This document shows, piece by piece, positions 18,063 through 27,177 of a DNA stretch of 64,000 nucleotides. How positions within the stretch are numbered: position 1 is the stretch's first letter; each line of letters opens with the position of its first letter. The notes under the pieces were generated by a model. The model saw only the letters and a list, made by a program, of their open reading frames with translations. It ran no database searches and had not been told where the DNA came from. A program made the position numbers and the translations under genes. Origin of the DNA: an uncultured Bacteroidales bacterium (GTDB lineage: Bacteria > Bacteroidota > Bacteroidia > Bacteroidales > Bacteroidaceae); NCBI GenBank assembly GCA_902787575.1, contig CADAGX010000004.1, positions 1 to 64,000 of the forward strand, written 5' to 3'.

Positions 18063-18995
18063 ATGAAACACCACAGTTTACTTATCATCGGCAGCGGCCC
18101 GGCGGGCTACACAGCTGCCATATATGCCGGACGCGCCGGTCTGGAACCTGTCATTGTGGAAGGAATGCAACCCGGCGGCCAACTTACCATCACCACCGAA
18201 GTGGAAAACTTCCCGGGCTTTCCGCAGGGCATAGACGCCAATCAGCTGATGATGGACATGCGCACGCAGGCAGAACGCTTCGGAGCCAAGATTATCTCCG
18301 GCACCATCACACGCACTGACCTGTCGCAAGCGCCCTACCGCCTTTGGACCGACAGCGGCGACGAACTGACAGCCGACAGCATCATCATAGCCACCGGCGC
18401 CAGCGCCAAGTATCTGGGACTCGACGACGAACAGAAATACATGGGACAGGGCGTCTCGGCCTGCGCCACGTGCGACGGCTTCTTCTACCGCAAGAAGATT
18501 GTGGCCGTGGTGGGCGGCGGAGATACAGCCTGTGAGGAGGCACTCTATCTGGCCGGACTTGCTGCGAAGGTCTATCTCATCGTGCGAAAACCATTCCTGC
18601 GCGCCAGCCAAATCATGCAACAGCGAGTAGTGGAGAACGAGAAGATAGAAATTCTTTTTGAGACCAATACGCTGGGACTTTACGGCGAGAACGGAGTGGA
18701 AGGCGCACACCTTATTTATAAAAAAGGAGAGGACGGCGAACGGAAATACGACTTGCCAATAGACGGTTTCTTTCTTGCCATCGGCCATCGCCCGAATAGC
18801 GAGGCATTCCGCCCGTGGGTGAAAACCGACAAGACGGGTTACATCATGACCGAGGGCGCCTCGCCACGCACAGGAATACCCGGCATTTTTGCAGCGGGCG
18901 ACGTGGCAGACCCATATTACAGACAAGCCGTGGTGGCTGCAGCCAGTGGTGCCAAAGCTGCCATTGAAGCCGAAAAATATCTGAAAAGCCTATGA
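18063..18995 (+). CDS. trxB: Thioredoxin-disulfide reductase TrxB
   Basis: TrxB is a cytosolic flavoenzyme that reduces thioredoxin with NADPH. The 310 residues include the FAD-binding GSGPAGYTAAIYAGRAG near the N-terminus, the redox-active CATC (Cys134 and Cys137), the NADPH-binding GGGDTACEEA, and the C-terminal FAD motif GIFAAGDVAD. Length and order are those of the low-molecular-weight class. Its stop overlaps the DUF5687 start by four bases (ATGA), although the functions are unrelated. Confidence 0.97.
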   Translation: MKHHSLLIIGSGPAGYTAAIYAGRAGLEPVIVEGMQPGGQLTITTEVENFPGFPQGIDANQLMMDMRTQAERFGAKIISGTITRTDLSQAPYRLWTDSGDELTADSIIIATGASAKYLGLDDEQKYMGQGVSACATCDGFFYRKKIVAVVGGGDTACEEALYLAGLAAKVYLIVRKPFLRASQIMQQRVVENEKIEILFETNTLGLYGENGVEGAHLIYKKGEDGERKYDLPIDGFFLAIGHRPNSEAFRPWVKTDKTGYIMTEGASPRTGIPGIFAAGDVADPYYRQAVVAAASGAKAAIEAEKYLKSL

Positions 18996-20491
18996 CAAAG
19001 TTTCAGCTCTACAAACTCATCCGACAGCACAGCAAACTGAAGGATGAGAGACATCCCATGTTCGAAAAGAACCGCTTCATGAAGTTCCTGGCCATCTTCA
19101 TGTGGCTGTATTATGCCGCCATTCTGGTATTCATGGGCGTGATGCTGCCGTCGGGATTCCGCGGAATGTACAATGGCGTGGCTGCTTTCCACGTGCTGGA
19201 CGGCTTCGTCTTGTGGCTTCTCATTACGGACTTCTGGATTCGGTTCGTGCTACAGGAGACGCCGGCCCAGCAAGGCCGCGCTTACGCCTTACTGCCTATC
19301 CGTCGCTCGTTCCTGATGAACGTATATCTCATTCAGTCCGGCTTCAGTTGGGGCAACCTTTTCTGGGGCTTCATGCTGGTGCCATTCGGTCTGCTCACAG
19401 TTATGCCGCTGCTAGGCTTCGGAAGTCTCTGCACGTGGCTGCTCGGCTGGTGGATGCTGTGCATTCTCAACGGTTTCTTCTATCTTTTCATGCGCACGCT
19501 CATCTCGAAGCACATGGCGTGGACTTTGCTGCCAGCCGCCATACACGCCGCACTCATCTGCCTGATGGTCGTACCGAAGCATAACATGCTCGACATTCCG
19601 CTCACCGAGTGGATGTACCAGTACGCCCTCGGTCACTGGTGGGCCTTCCTCGCCACGGCTGCAGCCATCGGCCTGATGTATTGGGCAAACTACAAGCTGC
19701 AAATGTCGATGGTGTACAACGAAGTGGCAAAAAAGGAGGAAGTGGAGATGAAGAGTGCCACACAAATGAACTTCCTCAACCGTTACGGCGCGCTTGGCGA
19801 GTATCTGAAGTTGGAAATGAAGATGCGAATGCGCAACAAGACCGTGCGCCTGCAATTCCTCACGCTGTTGGGCTGCATGTTGCTGCTAAGCGGACTACTC
19901 TACTTTACCGACATTTACAACGGCTCATTCATGCGCTCGTTTATTTGTCTCTACGACTACGCCGTGCTGGGACTCACCATGCTGGTGACCATCATGTGCC
20001 ACGAAGGAAACTACATGGACGGACTGATGAGCCGGCGCGAGAGCATTCTGAAACTGCTTCACGCAAAGTTTTATTTCAACAGCCTCGTACTGCTGCTGCC
20101 CTTTGTGCTCGTGGTTCCGCTGATGATAGCCGGCAAGATTTCCGTGTGGATGAATCTCGGCTACCTGTTCTTTACCATCGGCGTGCTTTATCCGCTGTGC
20201 TTCCAGATGGCAGTTTACAATCGCGACACGCTGCCGCTTAACACGCGCCTCACCAGCAAGCAAGGAAGTTGGCAGCAACAAGTCATCACCATCGTGGCAC
20301 TTTTCCTGCCCATCGGCATAGAAAAAATCGGCCTCCTGCTCCTTGGCGAGCCGTGGGGCTACGTACTGTTGATAGCATTCGGCATCGTGGGACTTGCCAC
20401 ACATCGTTTGTGGCTACAGAACATTTACACGCGATTTATGCAACGTCGCTACGTGAACATGGACGGTTTCCGTGCAAGCCGTGGCAGCTGA
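18992..20491 (+). CDS. DUF5687 family ABC-2-type membrane protein
   Basis: The 499-residue polytopic membrane protein has a basic N-terminus (FQLYKLIRQHSKLKD) and roughly ten to twelve hydrophobic segments in two blocks, separated by a cytosolic stretch near 240-280. The pattern matches DUF5687, a Bacteroidetes permease family paired with an ABC ATPase. The ATPase gene begins 46 bases downstream, which supports a two-component exporter. The substrate is unknown. The small exported protein that follows may be a client or accessory factor. Confidence 0.82.
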   Translation: MTKFQLYKLIRQHSKLKDERHPMFEKNRFMKFLAIFMWLYYAAILVFMGVMLPSGFRGMYNGVAAFHVLDGFVLWLLITDFWIRFVLQETPAQQGRAYALLPIRRSFLMNVYLIQSGFSWGNLFWGFMLVPFGLLTVMPLLGFGSLCTWLLGWWMLCILNGFFYLFMRTLISKHMAWTLLPAAIHAALICLMVVPKHNMLDIPLTEWMYQYALGHWWAFLATAAAIGLMYWANYKLQMSMVYNEVAKKEEVEMKSATQMNFLNRYGALGEYLKLEMKMRMRNKTVRLQFLTLLGCMLLLSGLLYFTDIYNGSFMRSFICLYDYAVLGLTMLVTIMCHEGNYMDGLMSRRESILKLLHAKFYFNSLVLLLPFVLVVPLMIAGKISVWMNLGYLFFTIGVLYPLCFQMAVYNRDTLPLNTRLTSKQGSWQQQVITIVALFLPIGIEKIGLLLLGEPWGYVLLIAFGIVGLATHRLWLQNIYTRFMQRRYVNMDGFRASRGS

Positions 20492-20537
20492 CACCGATAA
20501 AAACACACAGAATTATTACGCTAAAACTCCAAACATC

Positions 20538-21239
20538 ATGGAAATCAAAATAGAGAATCTAAAAAAATGCTTCGGCGAAAAAGTGGCCGTAAACATCAGC
20601 GAATTCACCATACACGACGGCGAAGTGCTGGGACTCGTGGGAAACAACGGTGCCGGCAAGAGTACCCTCTTCCGCCTCATGCTCGACCTCATCAAAGCAG
20701 ACGAGGGCCGCGTGCTGATGGGCGACACAGACGTATCGAAGACCGAGGAATGGAAAGATTGGACAGGCGCTTACGTAGACGACTCCTTCCTCATCGACTA
20801 CCTGACACCCGACGAATACCTGCAATTCATAGCCCGCATCACAGGCAAGACAGAGCAGGAGTTGCAAGATTTCCTTGCAGATTTCGAACATTTCATGGCA
20901 GGCGAAGTTTGCGGCCAGAAGAAACTCATCCGCAACCTCTCGGCAGGCAACAAACAGAAGCTCGGCATCGTGGCCGCCATGCTGCTGCATCCCAAGATTC
21001 TCATTCTGGACGAGCCGTTCAACTTCCTCGACCCGTCGAGCCAAAGCGCCATAAAGCACCTGCTCACCAAATATAATCAGGAAACGGGCGCCACCATCCT
21101 TGTTTCGAGCCACAACTTGCAGCACACGGTGGACATCTGCCCGCGCATCGCGCTGCTCGAAAACGGAGTTATCATACGCGACATTGCCAATCACAACGGC
21201 GAGGCTATTGCCGAACTCGAAAACTACTTTGAAGTATGA
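20538..21239 (+). CDS. ABC transporter ATP-binding protein (partner of DUF5687 permease)
   Basis: The 233-residue ATPase starts at MEIKIENLKKCF. An upstream in-frame ATG at 20472 would add a non-homologous tail and overlap the permease, so it was rejected. Walker A is GNNGAGKSTLF, the signature is LSAGNKQKLG (Ala and Asn in place of the usual GlyGln), Walker B is ILILDEPFNFLDP and the H-loop is VSSHNL with its histidine present. These are features of exporter-type ABC-2 ATPases. It is probably transcribed with the permease and with the exported protein it overlaps by four bases. Confidence 0.9.
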   Translation: MEIKIENLKKCFGEKVAVNISEFTIHDGEVLGLVGNNGAGKSTLFRLMLDLIKADEGRVLMGDTDVSKTEEWKDWTGAYVDDSFLIDYLTPDEYLQFIARITGKTEQELQDFLADFEHFMAGEVCGQKKLIRNLSAGNKQKLGIVAAMLLHPKILILDEPFNFLDPSSQSAIKHLLTKYNQETGATILVSSHNLQHTVDICPRIALLENGVIIRDIANHNGEAIAELENYFEV

Positions 21240-21733
21240 AACGTCACATCCTACTTTTCTCTCTGATGTTGTTGGCTGCAACAGCCAATGCGCAAGACCT
21301 GACAGGCCGCACTTATGCTTGCAAGGATGTGGAGGCCCTGCGCGAGTTTGTCACCGCAGCGGTGACAGGCGACAGCACATCCACCGGCCTAAGTAAGGGA
21401 ATAGACAAAGGTCTCACCACATTTTTCCGCCTTTGTGACATGCAAATGGAGTTCCGATTCAAGGAAAATCAGCAGGTGCAGACACACCTCAGCATGACAA
21501 TCAACGACGAACTGGCCAAGATGGCTCGCTTGGGATGGGCAAAACGTCAGATGGTGAACCTCATGCTGAAGACAACCGTCACAGGCATGAACAAAACGGA
21601 GCCTTACACCGTGGAAAACCGGCTTATCACCACCGAGCAAGGCAACTCCATGCTGCTGTCGGAGAGCGCCGATTCGCTCGAGATAGGCACGGCAGACGAA
21701 AAGAAGAACCTTGTTTTCAAGTTAGAAAAGTAA
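21236..21733 (+). CDS. Small exported protein of unknown function
   Basis: The 165-residue protein begins with a signal peptide (MKRHILLFSLMLLAATANAQ, cleavage after AQ likely). The mature part holds a predicted beta-rich domain with DMQMEFRF and VQTHLSMTI strands and no catalytic motif I know. It overlaps the ABC ATPase gene by four bases (ATGA) and is followed directly by a strong terminator, so it closes the ftsK-side transcript. A periplasmic or surface role connected with the ABC exporter is possible but not shown. Confidence 0.7.
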   Translation: MKRHILLFSLMLLAATANAQDLTGRTYACKDVEALREFVTAAVTGDSTSTGLSKGIDKGLTTFFRLCDMQMEFRFKENQQVQTHLSMTINDELAKMARLGWAKRQMVNLMLKTTVTGMNKTEPYTVENRLITTEQGNSMLLSESADSLEIGTADEKKNLVFKLEK

Positions 21734-21739
21734 AAAAAT

Positions 21740-21767
21740 CGGGGCCGCACATGCGACCCCGTTTTTT
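21740..21767. terminator. Bidirectional terminator between convergent genes
   Basis: Nine-base arms (21740-21748 and 21753-21761, one mismatch) close a 4-base loop. A T run follows on the plus strand (21762-21767) and an A run (21732-21738) serves the minus strand. The T run touches the stop codon of the oxidoreductase gene. Confidence 0.85.
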
Positions 21768-23079
21768 ATACCTTAGGCAACGTCCACGGATTGCGGTACT
21801 CTTTGCAGAGATAGCTGTCGGCTTCCGCGTCGTGGAACGTGGCGCCGTCCCAAGTAAGTTTCTTGCCAGTCCTGTAGGCTATGTTACCCAACTGGGCAAA
21901 CTTGGCAATGTGAGCGCCTATCTGAATGCTGGCGTTGCATGCCTGCGGCGTGCGAGCTTTGATGCATTCGAGATGATTTTTCACGTGCAGATTCAGTCCG
22001 CCTCCGCCGTAGGATTTATGCAGTTCCACGGCTTCCATGCGCTGTTTACCGCTGACTTTCTCGGGAATGACTTCCCACCCGTCGCGGTCCACCACGAGCG
22101 TTCCGTTCTCGCCCACGAAGCCCAGCCCATGCGTGCGGCCGTACGCTCCGTCGTTGATGCCGATTGCGTGGTCCCACAGGACGGTGAAACCGTCGAACGT
22201 GTAAACGGTCTGCAACAGGTCGGGCGTTTCGCACGCATCATCTGGGTAACCGAATTTGCCACCCGAAGCCATGATAGAACGTGGCGCCGTCACATTCATT
22301 CCGTAGAGCGCATAGTCTAGCAGGTGCACGCCCCAGTCGGTCATCAAGCCGCCGGCGTAATCCCAGAACCAGCGGAAAGTAAAATGAAAGCGGTTGGGAT
22401 TGAAGGGTCTAAGCGGTGCCGGCCCAAGCCACATGTCGTAGTCCACGCCTTCTGGCGCGGGGCAGTCTGCTTTCACGGGAATGGAAGGACACCATCCTTG
22501 GTACGAAAAGACGCGAACGGTGCGTATCTTTCCGAGTTTACCACTATGCACGAAATCCATGGCATCCTGCCAGTGAGGATCACTGCGCTGCCACTGACCA
22601 ACCTGCACCACGCGACCGTAGCGCTCAGCTGCGCGAACCATGATGTTGCACTCCTCGATACTGTTGCCAAGCGGCTTTTCGCAGTAAACGTCCTTGCCGG
22701 CCTCGCACGCTGCCACCAGCTGTAGGCAATGCCAATGGTCGGGCGTTCCGATGATGACCACATCCACATTTTTATCATCTATCAGCCGCCGCCAATCCTT
22801 GTAGATTCCCTTGGGTTTCTTGCCTTGCGCCTTTTCTACGTCGGCCACCCTGCGGTCCAACACACGCTGATCCACATCCGCCAACGCCACGCATTCTACT
22901 TCGCTGTTGCGGAGAAATGCAGACAGGTCGGAATATCCCATGCCGTTACAGCCAATAAGTCCGACGCGAATCTTGTCATTTGCACTCACGCCTTTGCGAC
23001 CGGCGCGGATAAGCGTCGGAGCCAGAAAAAGTCCGGCTCCCAGCATCGATGAACGCTGCAAAAAGTCTCTTCGCTCCAT
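21766..23079 (-). CDS. Gfo/Idh/MocA family oxidoreductase with twin-arginine signal
   Basis: The 437-residue protein opens with MERRDFLQRSSMLGAG, a Tat-type signal (RRDFL), so it is probably exported folded with its cofactor. The Rossmann fold begins at IRVGLIGCNGMG, and the conserved CEKPLGNSIEE and GGLMTDWGVHLLD motifs are those of MocA-type NAD(P)-dependent sugar oxidoreductases, some of which are GH109-like glycosidases. It is the last gene of a four-gene minus-strand operon with three glycosyltransferases, 22 bases after the GT2 gene. Substrate is unknown; a role on a surface or dietary glycan is likely. Confidence 0.9.
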   Translation of the reverse strand: MERRDFLQRSSMLGAGLFLAPTLIRAGRKGVSANDKIRVGLIGCNGMGYSDLSAFLRNSEVECVALADVDQRVLDRRVADVEKAQGKKPKGIYKDWRRLIDDKNVDVVIIGTPDHWHCLQLVAACEAGKDVYCEKPLGNSIEECNIMVRAAERYGRVVQVGQWQRSDPHWQDAMDFVHSGKLGKIRTVRVFSYQGWCPSIPVKADCPAPEGVDYDMWLGPAPLRPFNPNRFHFTFRWFWDYAGGLMTDWGVHLLDYALYGMNVTAPRSIMASGGKFGYPDDACETPDLLQTVYTFDGFTVLWDHAIGINDGAYGRTHGLGFVGENGTLVVDRDGWEVIPEKVSGKQRMEAVELHKSYGGGGLNLHVKNHLECIKARTPQACNASIQIGAHIAKFAQLGNIAYRTGKKLTWDGATFHDAEADSYLCKEYRNPWTLPKV

Positions 23080-23101
23080 AGTATTAATAAGGTATAAAAG
23101 G

Positions 23102-23911
23102 TTATTTTCTCAGAATCGTGCGCACCACAAACCAGCCGTGCATGCAGATTGCAGCGGGCCAGCTGTAGTGATGCGCCATGATACGCAGCCTTTCCTTCAG
23201 CGACTTGCGGTGATTCTTCGTCGTTGTACCCTCCTTCAGGTAGTCGGTAAGCGCCGTATGTGTATTAACGAAGCTCAGGCGACGCCGTTCGGCACGCTTC
23301 ATCACACGGATACACCAGTCGTAGTCGGCGGAGTAGTGATAACGCAGATTGTACGCCTCCTCGCGCGCCAAGTCCGTGCGCACGTAGAAACTCTGGTGGC
23401 ACACCAGCATGCCGAGCAGGAACGAGCGTGACGTCAGTTTCTCGGGCGCAGAATGCTCGCGTTTCCCAGCCACGTTTCCGTCATCGTCCACTATGTTTGT
23501 CTGGCCATACACGATAGCAGGATTCTTTGGCGAGCCCTTATGCCAGCAAGCACACTTGGCAACAATCGAAAGTGTGCGTTCGTTGCAGAATTTGTCGCCC
23601 GCATTCAGAAAAACGATGTAGTCGCCCGTAGCTTGTTGCAGGGCCTTATTCATAGCATCGTAGATACCTTCGTCGCGTTCCTGCACGAGGCGGATGGAAT
23701 GCGGCACTTCGGCATTGGAATTCTGCTCTACGTATCGCTGCACAAGACCGAGTGTGCCGTCGCTCGAACAGCCGTCGATTATCAGATGCTCCACACGCGG
23801 ATATATCTGTCGCTGCACACTTTCCAACGTGCGGCCAAGCGTTGTCTCGGCGTTATAGGTCACCGTGGCGACGGTGATGAGTGGCAGTTCGCTATTCCTC
23901 TCTTGGTTCAT
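23102..23911 (-). CDS. Glycosyltransferase family 2 (WcaA-like)
   Basis: The 269-residue GT-A enzyme begins with PLITVATVTYNAETTLGRTL, continues with the IIDGCSSDGT loop, and has ERDEGIYDAMNKAL and FLNAGD, the nucleotide- and metal-binding DXD-equivalent region. This pattern is common in capsule and exopolysaccharide clusters. It has no membrane segments apart from a weak C-terminal hydrophobic patch. It follows the GT4 gene by 10 bases and would act with it in the cytosol on a lipid-linked glycan. Donor and acceptor are unknown. Confidence 0.9.
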   Translation of the reverse strand: MNQERNSELPLITVATVTYNAETTLGRTLESVQRQIYPRVEHLIIDGCSSDGTLGLVQRYVEQNSNAEVPHSIRLVQERDEGIYDAMNKALQQATGDYIVFLNAGDKFCNERTLSIVAKCACWHKGSPKNPAIVYGQTNIVDDDGNVAGKREHSAPEKLTSRSFLLGMLVCHQSFYVRTDLAREEAYNLRYHYSADYDWCIRVMKRAERRRLSFVNTHTALTDYLKEGTTTKNHRKSLKERLRIMAHHYSWPAAICMHGWFVVRTILRK

Positions 23912-23921
23912 TTATTTCCAC

Positions 23922-25142
23922 TTACAGATTTGCTTTTTCATCGTCCAGTTCGCCATAGACTTCCATATAGCGACGAACCACATGGCTTTCGCCGAACAAT
24001 CGCGCAGCGTGGGAGGCAGCCTCGGTGCGCATGTCGTGCTCCAGACAGTAGCGTATGCCGTCGGCCAGGTCCTCCACATCGCGCAACTTTGCCACGTATC
24101 CGTTCTTCTTATGCTCTATCATTTCGGGAATTCCGCCCACAGGAAATCCCACGCAGGGCGTGCCGCAGCTCATTGCCTCAGCAATGGTGTTGGGCAGGTT
24201 CTCCAGCAGGCTGGGTGTGACGAACACATCCACGGCCGAATAGAGGCGAGCCATCTGGTGCTCATCTGTGACATACGGAATACTGTATATCGGCATCTGA
24301 AATTCCGGATGCGAATTATTCCCCACCACGACGAAAGCTACATTTTCCTCCGGCCGGAAACAGAAGCTGGCTTGAATGAGCAAATCGATGCCCTTCATCT
24401 TGTCGGCCACATTGCAGGCGGCAAAGAGCACCAAATGCTGCCCCAGCGGAAGACCAAACTCGCGGCGGGCCTCGTCGCGCTCATGGGGATAGAAGATGTC
24501 GTGTGGCACAGGATTTGGGATGGCCGTCACACTGTGCCCAGCGGTGAGCGGGCTGCGGCGTGCCAAGGCTGCTGTCCACTGGCTGCAGCCGACAAATGTC
24601 AGACAGTCGGCCGTCGTATCGCCATATATGACCTGTTTTTTTTTGAAAACGGCGTGTGGCAATCGGCCTTTCAACCGCCAGCAATTTTGGCAGCCACGCT
24701 CGAATTCCGAACAATCTACGCTGTGATGGCAGACAGCCGTCACGGGCCAGTGATCGTGGAGCGTCCAGACCACACGCTTGCCGCTGCGCAGAATCTTGCG
24801 GATGGACTTCAGGCTCAGAAATCCCTGGTTCACCCAGTGCAAATGTATCACGTCGGCCTCGCGAAACTCGGGCAGGCGTGTGATGTCCGTGCCGCACGAA
24901 GCGATATCAACGGCCCACAGCCCTTCGAAACTGAACCCGTTGGCAATAAAAATCCGCAGCCGTTCCCATGCCTTGTCCCATTTCGTCTGACGGACGCGAA
25001 CCGTCGTCATGGCGTCTGTCTGCTTATCGCGCACAAGCATCTTGGCCTGCACGCCATTATTTATGAGGGCGCGACAAAGACGGTTGGCTGCAATAGCTGC
25101 GCCGCCGCTTCGCTCGCTGGTACTTACTATCAGGACTCGCAT
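23922..25142 (-). CDS. Glycosyltransferase family 4
   Basis: The 406-residue GT-B enzyme starts MRVLIVSTSERSGGAAIAAN, the N-terminal glycine loop of GT4 enzymes acting on surface polysaccharides. The C-terminal half holds TPSLLENLPNTIAEAM and GTPCVGFPVGG, the EX7E-type donor-binding region. A run of nine A (nine T at 24636-24644 on the plus strand) codes for FKKKQ near residue 168 and could slip. It is the second gene of the operon led by the gene at 25202-26218, and 59 bases separate them. Confidence 0.9.
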   Translation of the reverse strand: MRVLIVSTSERSGGAAIAANRLCRALINNGVQAKMLVRDKQTDAMTTVRVRQTKWDKAWERLRIFIANGFSFEGLWAVDIASCGTDITRLPEFREADVIHLHWVNQGFLSLKSIRKILRSGKRVVWTLHDHWPVTAVCHHSVDCSEFERGCQNCWRLKGRLPHAVFKKKQVIYGDTTADCLTFVGCSQWTAALARRSPLTAGHSVTAIPNPVPHDIFYPHERDEARREFGLPLGQHLVLFAACNVADKMKGIDLLIQASFCFRPEENVAFVVVGNNSHPEFQMPIYSIPYVTDEHQMARLYSAVDVFVTPSLLENLPNTIAEAMSCGTPCVGFPVGGIPEMIEHKKNGYVAKLRDVEDLADGIRYCLEHDMRTEAASHAARLFGESHVVRRYMEVYGELDDEKANL

Positions 25143-25201
25143 CTAATCTTGCGCTATAAAGACTTTACTTATAAACTATAAATCCGAAAACTCGCAGTCC
25201 A

Positions 25202-26218
25202 TCACTTGAATTCTTCCTTTCCCATCCACTTCTTCACACGGCGGGCAAACGACTGCCGGATGTAACCGAGATTGCCGTGACGAAGATTGAGCCACAGTTC
25301 CTCCAGCGAACGCCATATTTTCACCCACGGATGTCCCCACCCCATGATGCGGTAGGCACGCTGTCGATAGGCCACATGTTCGATGAAATGTGTGGGATGC
25401 TGGATGGGCGCCTCCAGTTCGAAACGTTTCATCTCGAAGATTCGTCGGTAACCGCACGGCAGCGTGTCGAGCGAGCCACCGAAATGTGTGGAACCGGCCG
25501 TAGCTCCCAGATTGTTTATCATGTTGCGCCGTGGCACGATGCACACGCCTCCGGAGAGCAGCAGGTGCGCCCAGAAAATTGTCTCGTAGAAAGCCTTGCC
25601 TTGCTCCCTGTGACGCCTACACATCGGCAGGAAGTCGGTACGATACCGACGCTCGCGCACCAGATTCTCGAGGCGACGGACTGCCGTTTTGTCGTCGAGC
25701 CACGTGTAATGCTCGTCCCACTGGTCCACAACGCGCCGCCACGAGGCCCAGCCCCAAATGCTGAAATAGGTGGAAAAGAAGTAGTCGGCACCGGCATCGG
25801 GCGTTGTCTCTTCGACGTTGAAGCCCGAAATCATGGTCACCCGCGTGTCGTTTTCGTAGCGGTCAAGCATCTCCTTGCAGAAACGGAAGAAGAAAACGCT
25901 CGGAACGTCGTCATCCTCCAGCACAACGCACTTATCGGCCAACGAAAATGCCCATTTCTGAGAGATAAACTCCGAGGGGTCGCAACCGAAATTGCGCTCC
26001 TGATAGAAATGCTGCACATCGCACTCCCAGTCCACATGGCTCACCACCTCGCGGCAGGCCATGATGCCCGGCATGTCGCGTTCGTCGCGTGGACCATCCT
26101 GATACAGGAAAAGACGCGACGGCCGTGCCTTCCGAACCTCGGCAAACACTTTCGAGAGTTGTTCTGGCCGATTGAAAAACAGAATCAGTACGGCAATATC
26201 TATTTCAGCTGCATTCAT
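25202..26218 (-). CDS. GT-A fold glycosyltransferase, GT2-like
   Basis: The gene is taken from MNAAEIDIAVLILFFNRPEQ at 26218. The same frame is open upstream to 26590, but that part lies inside the divergent esterase gene and upstream of the promoter, so it was rejected. The 338 residues show an NRP-type nucleotide-sugar start, a VVLEDDDVPS acidic metal site and WGWASWRR, patterns of glycosyltransferases in polysaccharide loci. The promoter -7 box ends six bases before the ATG, so the transcript would be leaderless or almost so. It heads a four-gene operon. The sugar is unknown. Confidence 0.85.
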   Translation of the reverse strand: MNAAEIDIAVLILFFNRPEQLSKVFAEVRKARPSRLFLYQDGPRDERDMPGIMACREVVSHVDWECDVQHFYQERNFGCDPSEFISQKWAFSLADKCVVLEDDDVPSVFFFRFCKEMLDRYENDTRVTMISGFNVEETTPDAGADYFFSTYFSIWGWASWRRVVDQWDEHYTWLDDKTAVRRLENLVRERRYRTDFLPMCRRHREQGKAFYETIFWAHLLLSGGVCIVPRRNMINNLGATAGSTHFGGSLDTLPCGYRRIFEMKRFELEAPIQHPTHFIEHVAYRQRAYRIMGWGHPWVKIWRSLEELWLNLRHGNLGYIRQSFARRVKKWMGKEEFK

Positions 26219-26223
26219 GTGGG

Positions 26224-26254
26224 CAAAGTTACGCAATTTCCAAGAAAATGCAAA
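26224..26254 (-). promoter_or_regulatory. Promoter for the glycosyltransferase operon
   Basis: On the minus strand TTTG (26254-26251), 19 bases, then TAACTTTG (26231-26224). The predicted start is within a few bases of the ATG at 26218. Confidence 0.75.
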
Positions 26255-26268
26255 GTGTAGGCCAAAGT

Positions 26269-26300
26269 TTTGCACGTTAAACGATTTTTGCGTACTTTTG
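26269..26300 (+). promoter_or_regulatory. Promoter for the esterase gene
   Basis: On the plus strand TTTG (26269-26272), 20 bases, then TACTTTTG (26293-26300) match the consensus. The leader to the ATG at 26334 would be about 30 bases. It is back to back with the glycosyltransferase promoter. Confidence 0.75.
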
Positions 26301-26333
26301 CACAGAGAATGTGAAGCGATATACCGAAAACAC

Positions 26334-27155
26334 ATGAAACGATTATTTACAACATTAGCCGCGATAGCCGTGGCACTGAGTATGGAAGCACAGCAATACA
26401 AGTCCGTCCCGACAGAAATCTGGCCGAAGAAAGTGCCGGGAGCCACCAAGGCAAAAGCAATGCCAAAGCTACAAGAGAACGACCCCGAGCATTGGGTCGA
26501 AGTAACCAGCCCTACGCTCGAGATTTTCCGCCCGACAACGCAGTCGAACGGCCAGGCCGTAGTGGTCTGCCCGGGCGGGGCGTACAACATTCTGGCCTAC
26601 GTAAAGGAGGGACAAGAGATTGCAGAGTGGCTTGCCGCACAGGGATATACGGCCTACGTGCTGGCGTATCGCGTGCCCAAGCAGCGAGACGGAGCTTTGC
26701 AAGACTTGTTCCGCTCCATCCGACTCGTCAGAAAAGCAGGATTTCAGAAGGTAGGATGCATCGGCTTCTCTGCCGGCGCAAGTCTGTGCTGTCGTGCAGC
26801 CACCCGCTTCGGCGAGGAGACATATAATAAGGTGGACGCCGCAGACCAGCTGGTGCAGCGACCCGACTTTGCCATGCTAATCTATCCGGCTTACCTGGCA
26901 GACGGGCCAGACCACACGCTGACGCCGGAGTTGCTCGTGTCGAAGGAGACGTCGCCCATGTTTGTTTGGGGAACACAGGACGACGTACACAGCGGGCCAA
27001 GCACGGCAACAATCCTGTATGCCATGCAACGAGCCGGCGCACCCATAGAAGTTCACTATCACGTACAAGGCGGCCACGGCTACGGCATGCGGGGCGACGG
27101 CGCCGGCAGCATCTGGCCGAAGTTGGCAGAGCAATGGCTCACGCGCCAACGCTAA
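26334..27155 (+). CDS. Secreted alpha/beta-hydrolase, acetyl-xylan-esterase-like
   Basis: The 273-residue protein has a signal peptide (MKRLFTTLAAIAVALSMEAQ) and an alpha/beta-hydrolase fold. The oxyanion-hole motif is CPGGAY (79-84), the nucleophile elbow GFSAG contains Ser146, the acid is probably Asp216 or Asp217 (TQDD), and the base is His248 (GGHGYG). This arrangement is that of periplasmic BD-FAE-like esterases that remove acetyl or feruloyl groups from plant or microbial glycans. The reading starts at 26334, 34 bases after the -7 box. The open frame extends further upstream but into promoter DNA. It is monocistronic, ending at the hairpin at 27178-27209. Confidence 0.87.
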   Translation: MKRLFTTLAAIAVALSMEAQQYKSVPTEIWPKKVPGATKAKAMPKLQENDPEHWVEVTSPTLEIFRPTTQSNGQAVVVCPGGAYNILAYVKEGQEIAEWLAAQGYTAYVLAYRVPKQRDGALQDLFRSIRLVRKAGFQKVGCIGFSAGASLCCRAATRFGEETYNKVDAADQLVQRPDFAMLIYPAYLADGPDHTLTPELLVSKETSPMFVWGTQDDVHSGPSTATILYAMQRAGAPIEVHYHVQGGHGYGMRGDGAGSIWPKLAEQWLTRQR

Positions 27156-27177
27156 GCAGCGAGAAAACAAAATGAAG

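Noticed and set aside
26219..26590. Upstream extension of the glycosyltransferase frame
   Set aside because: It covers the promoter and the start of the divergent esterase gene, and the GT fold begins at 26218.
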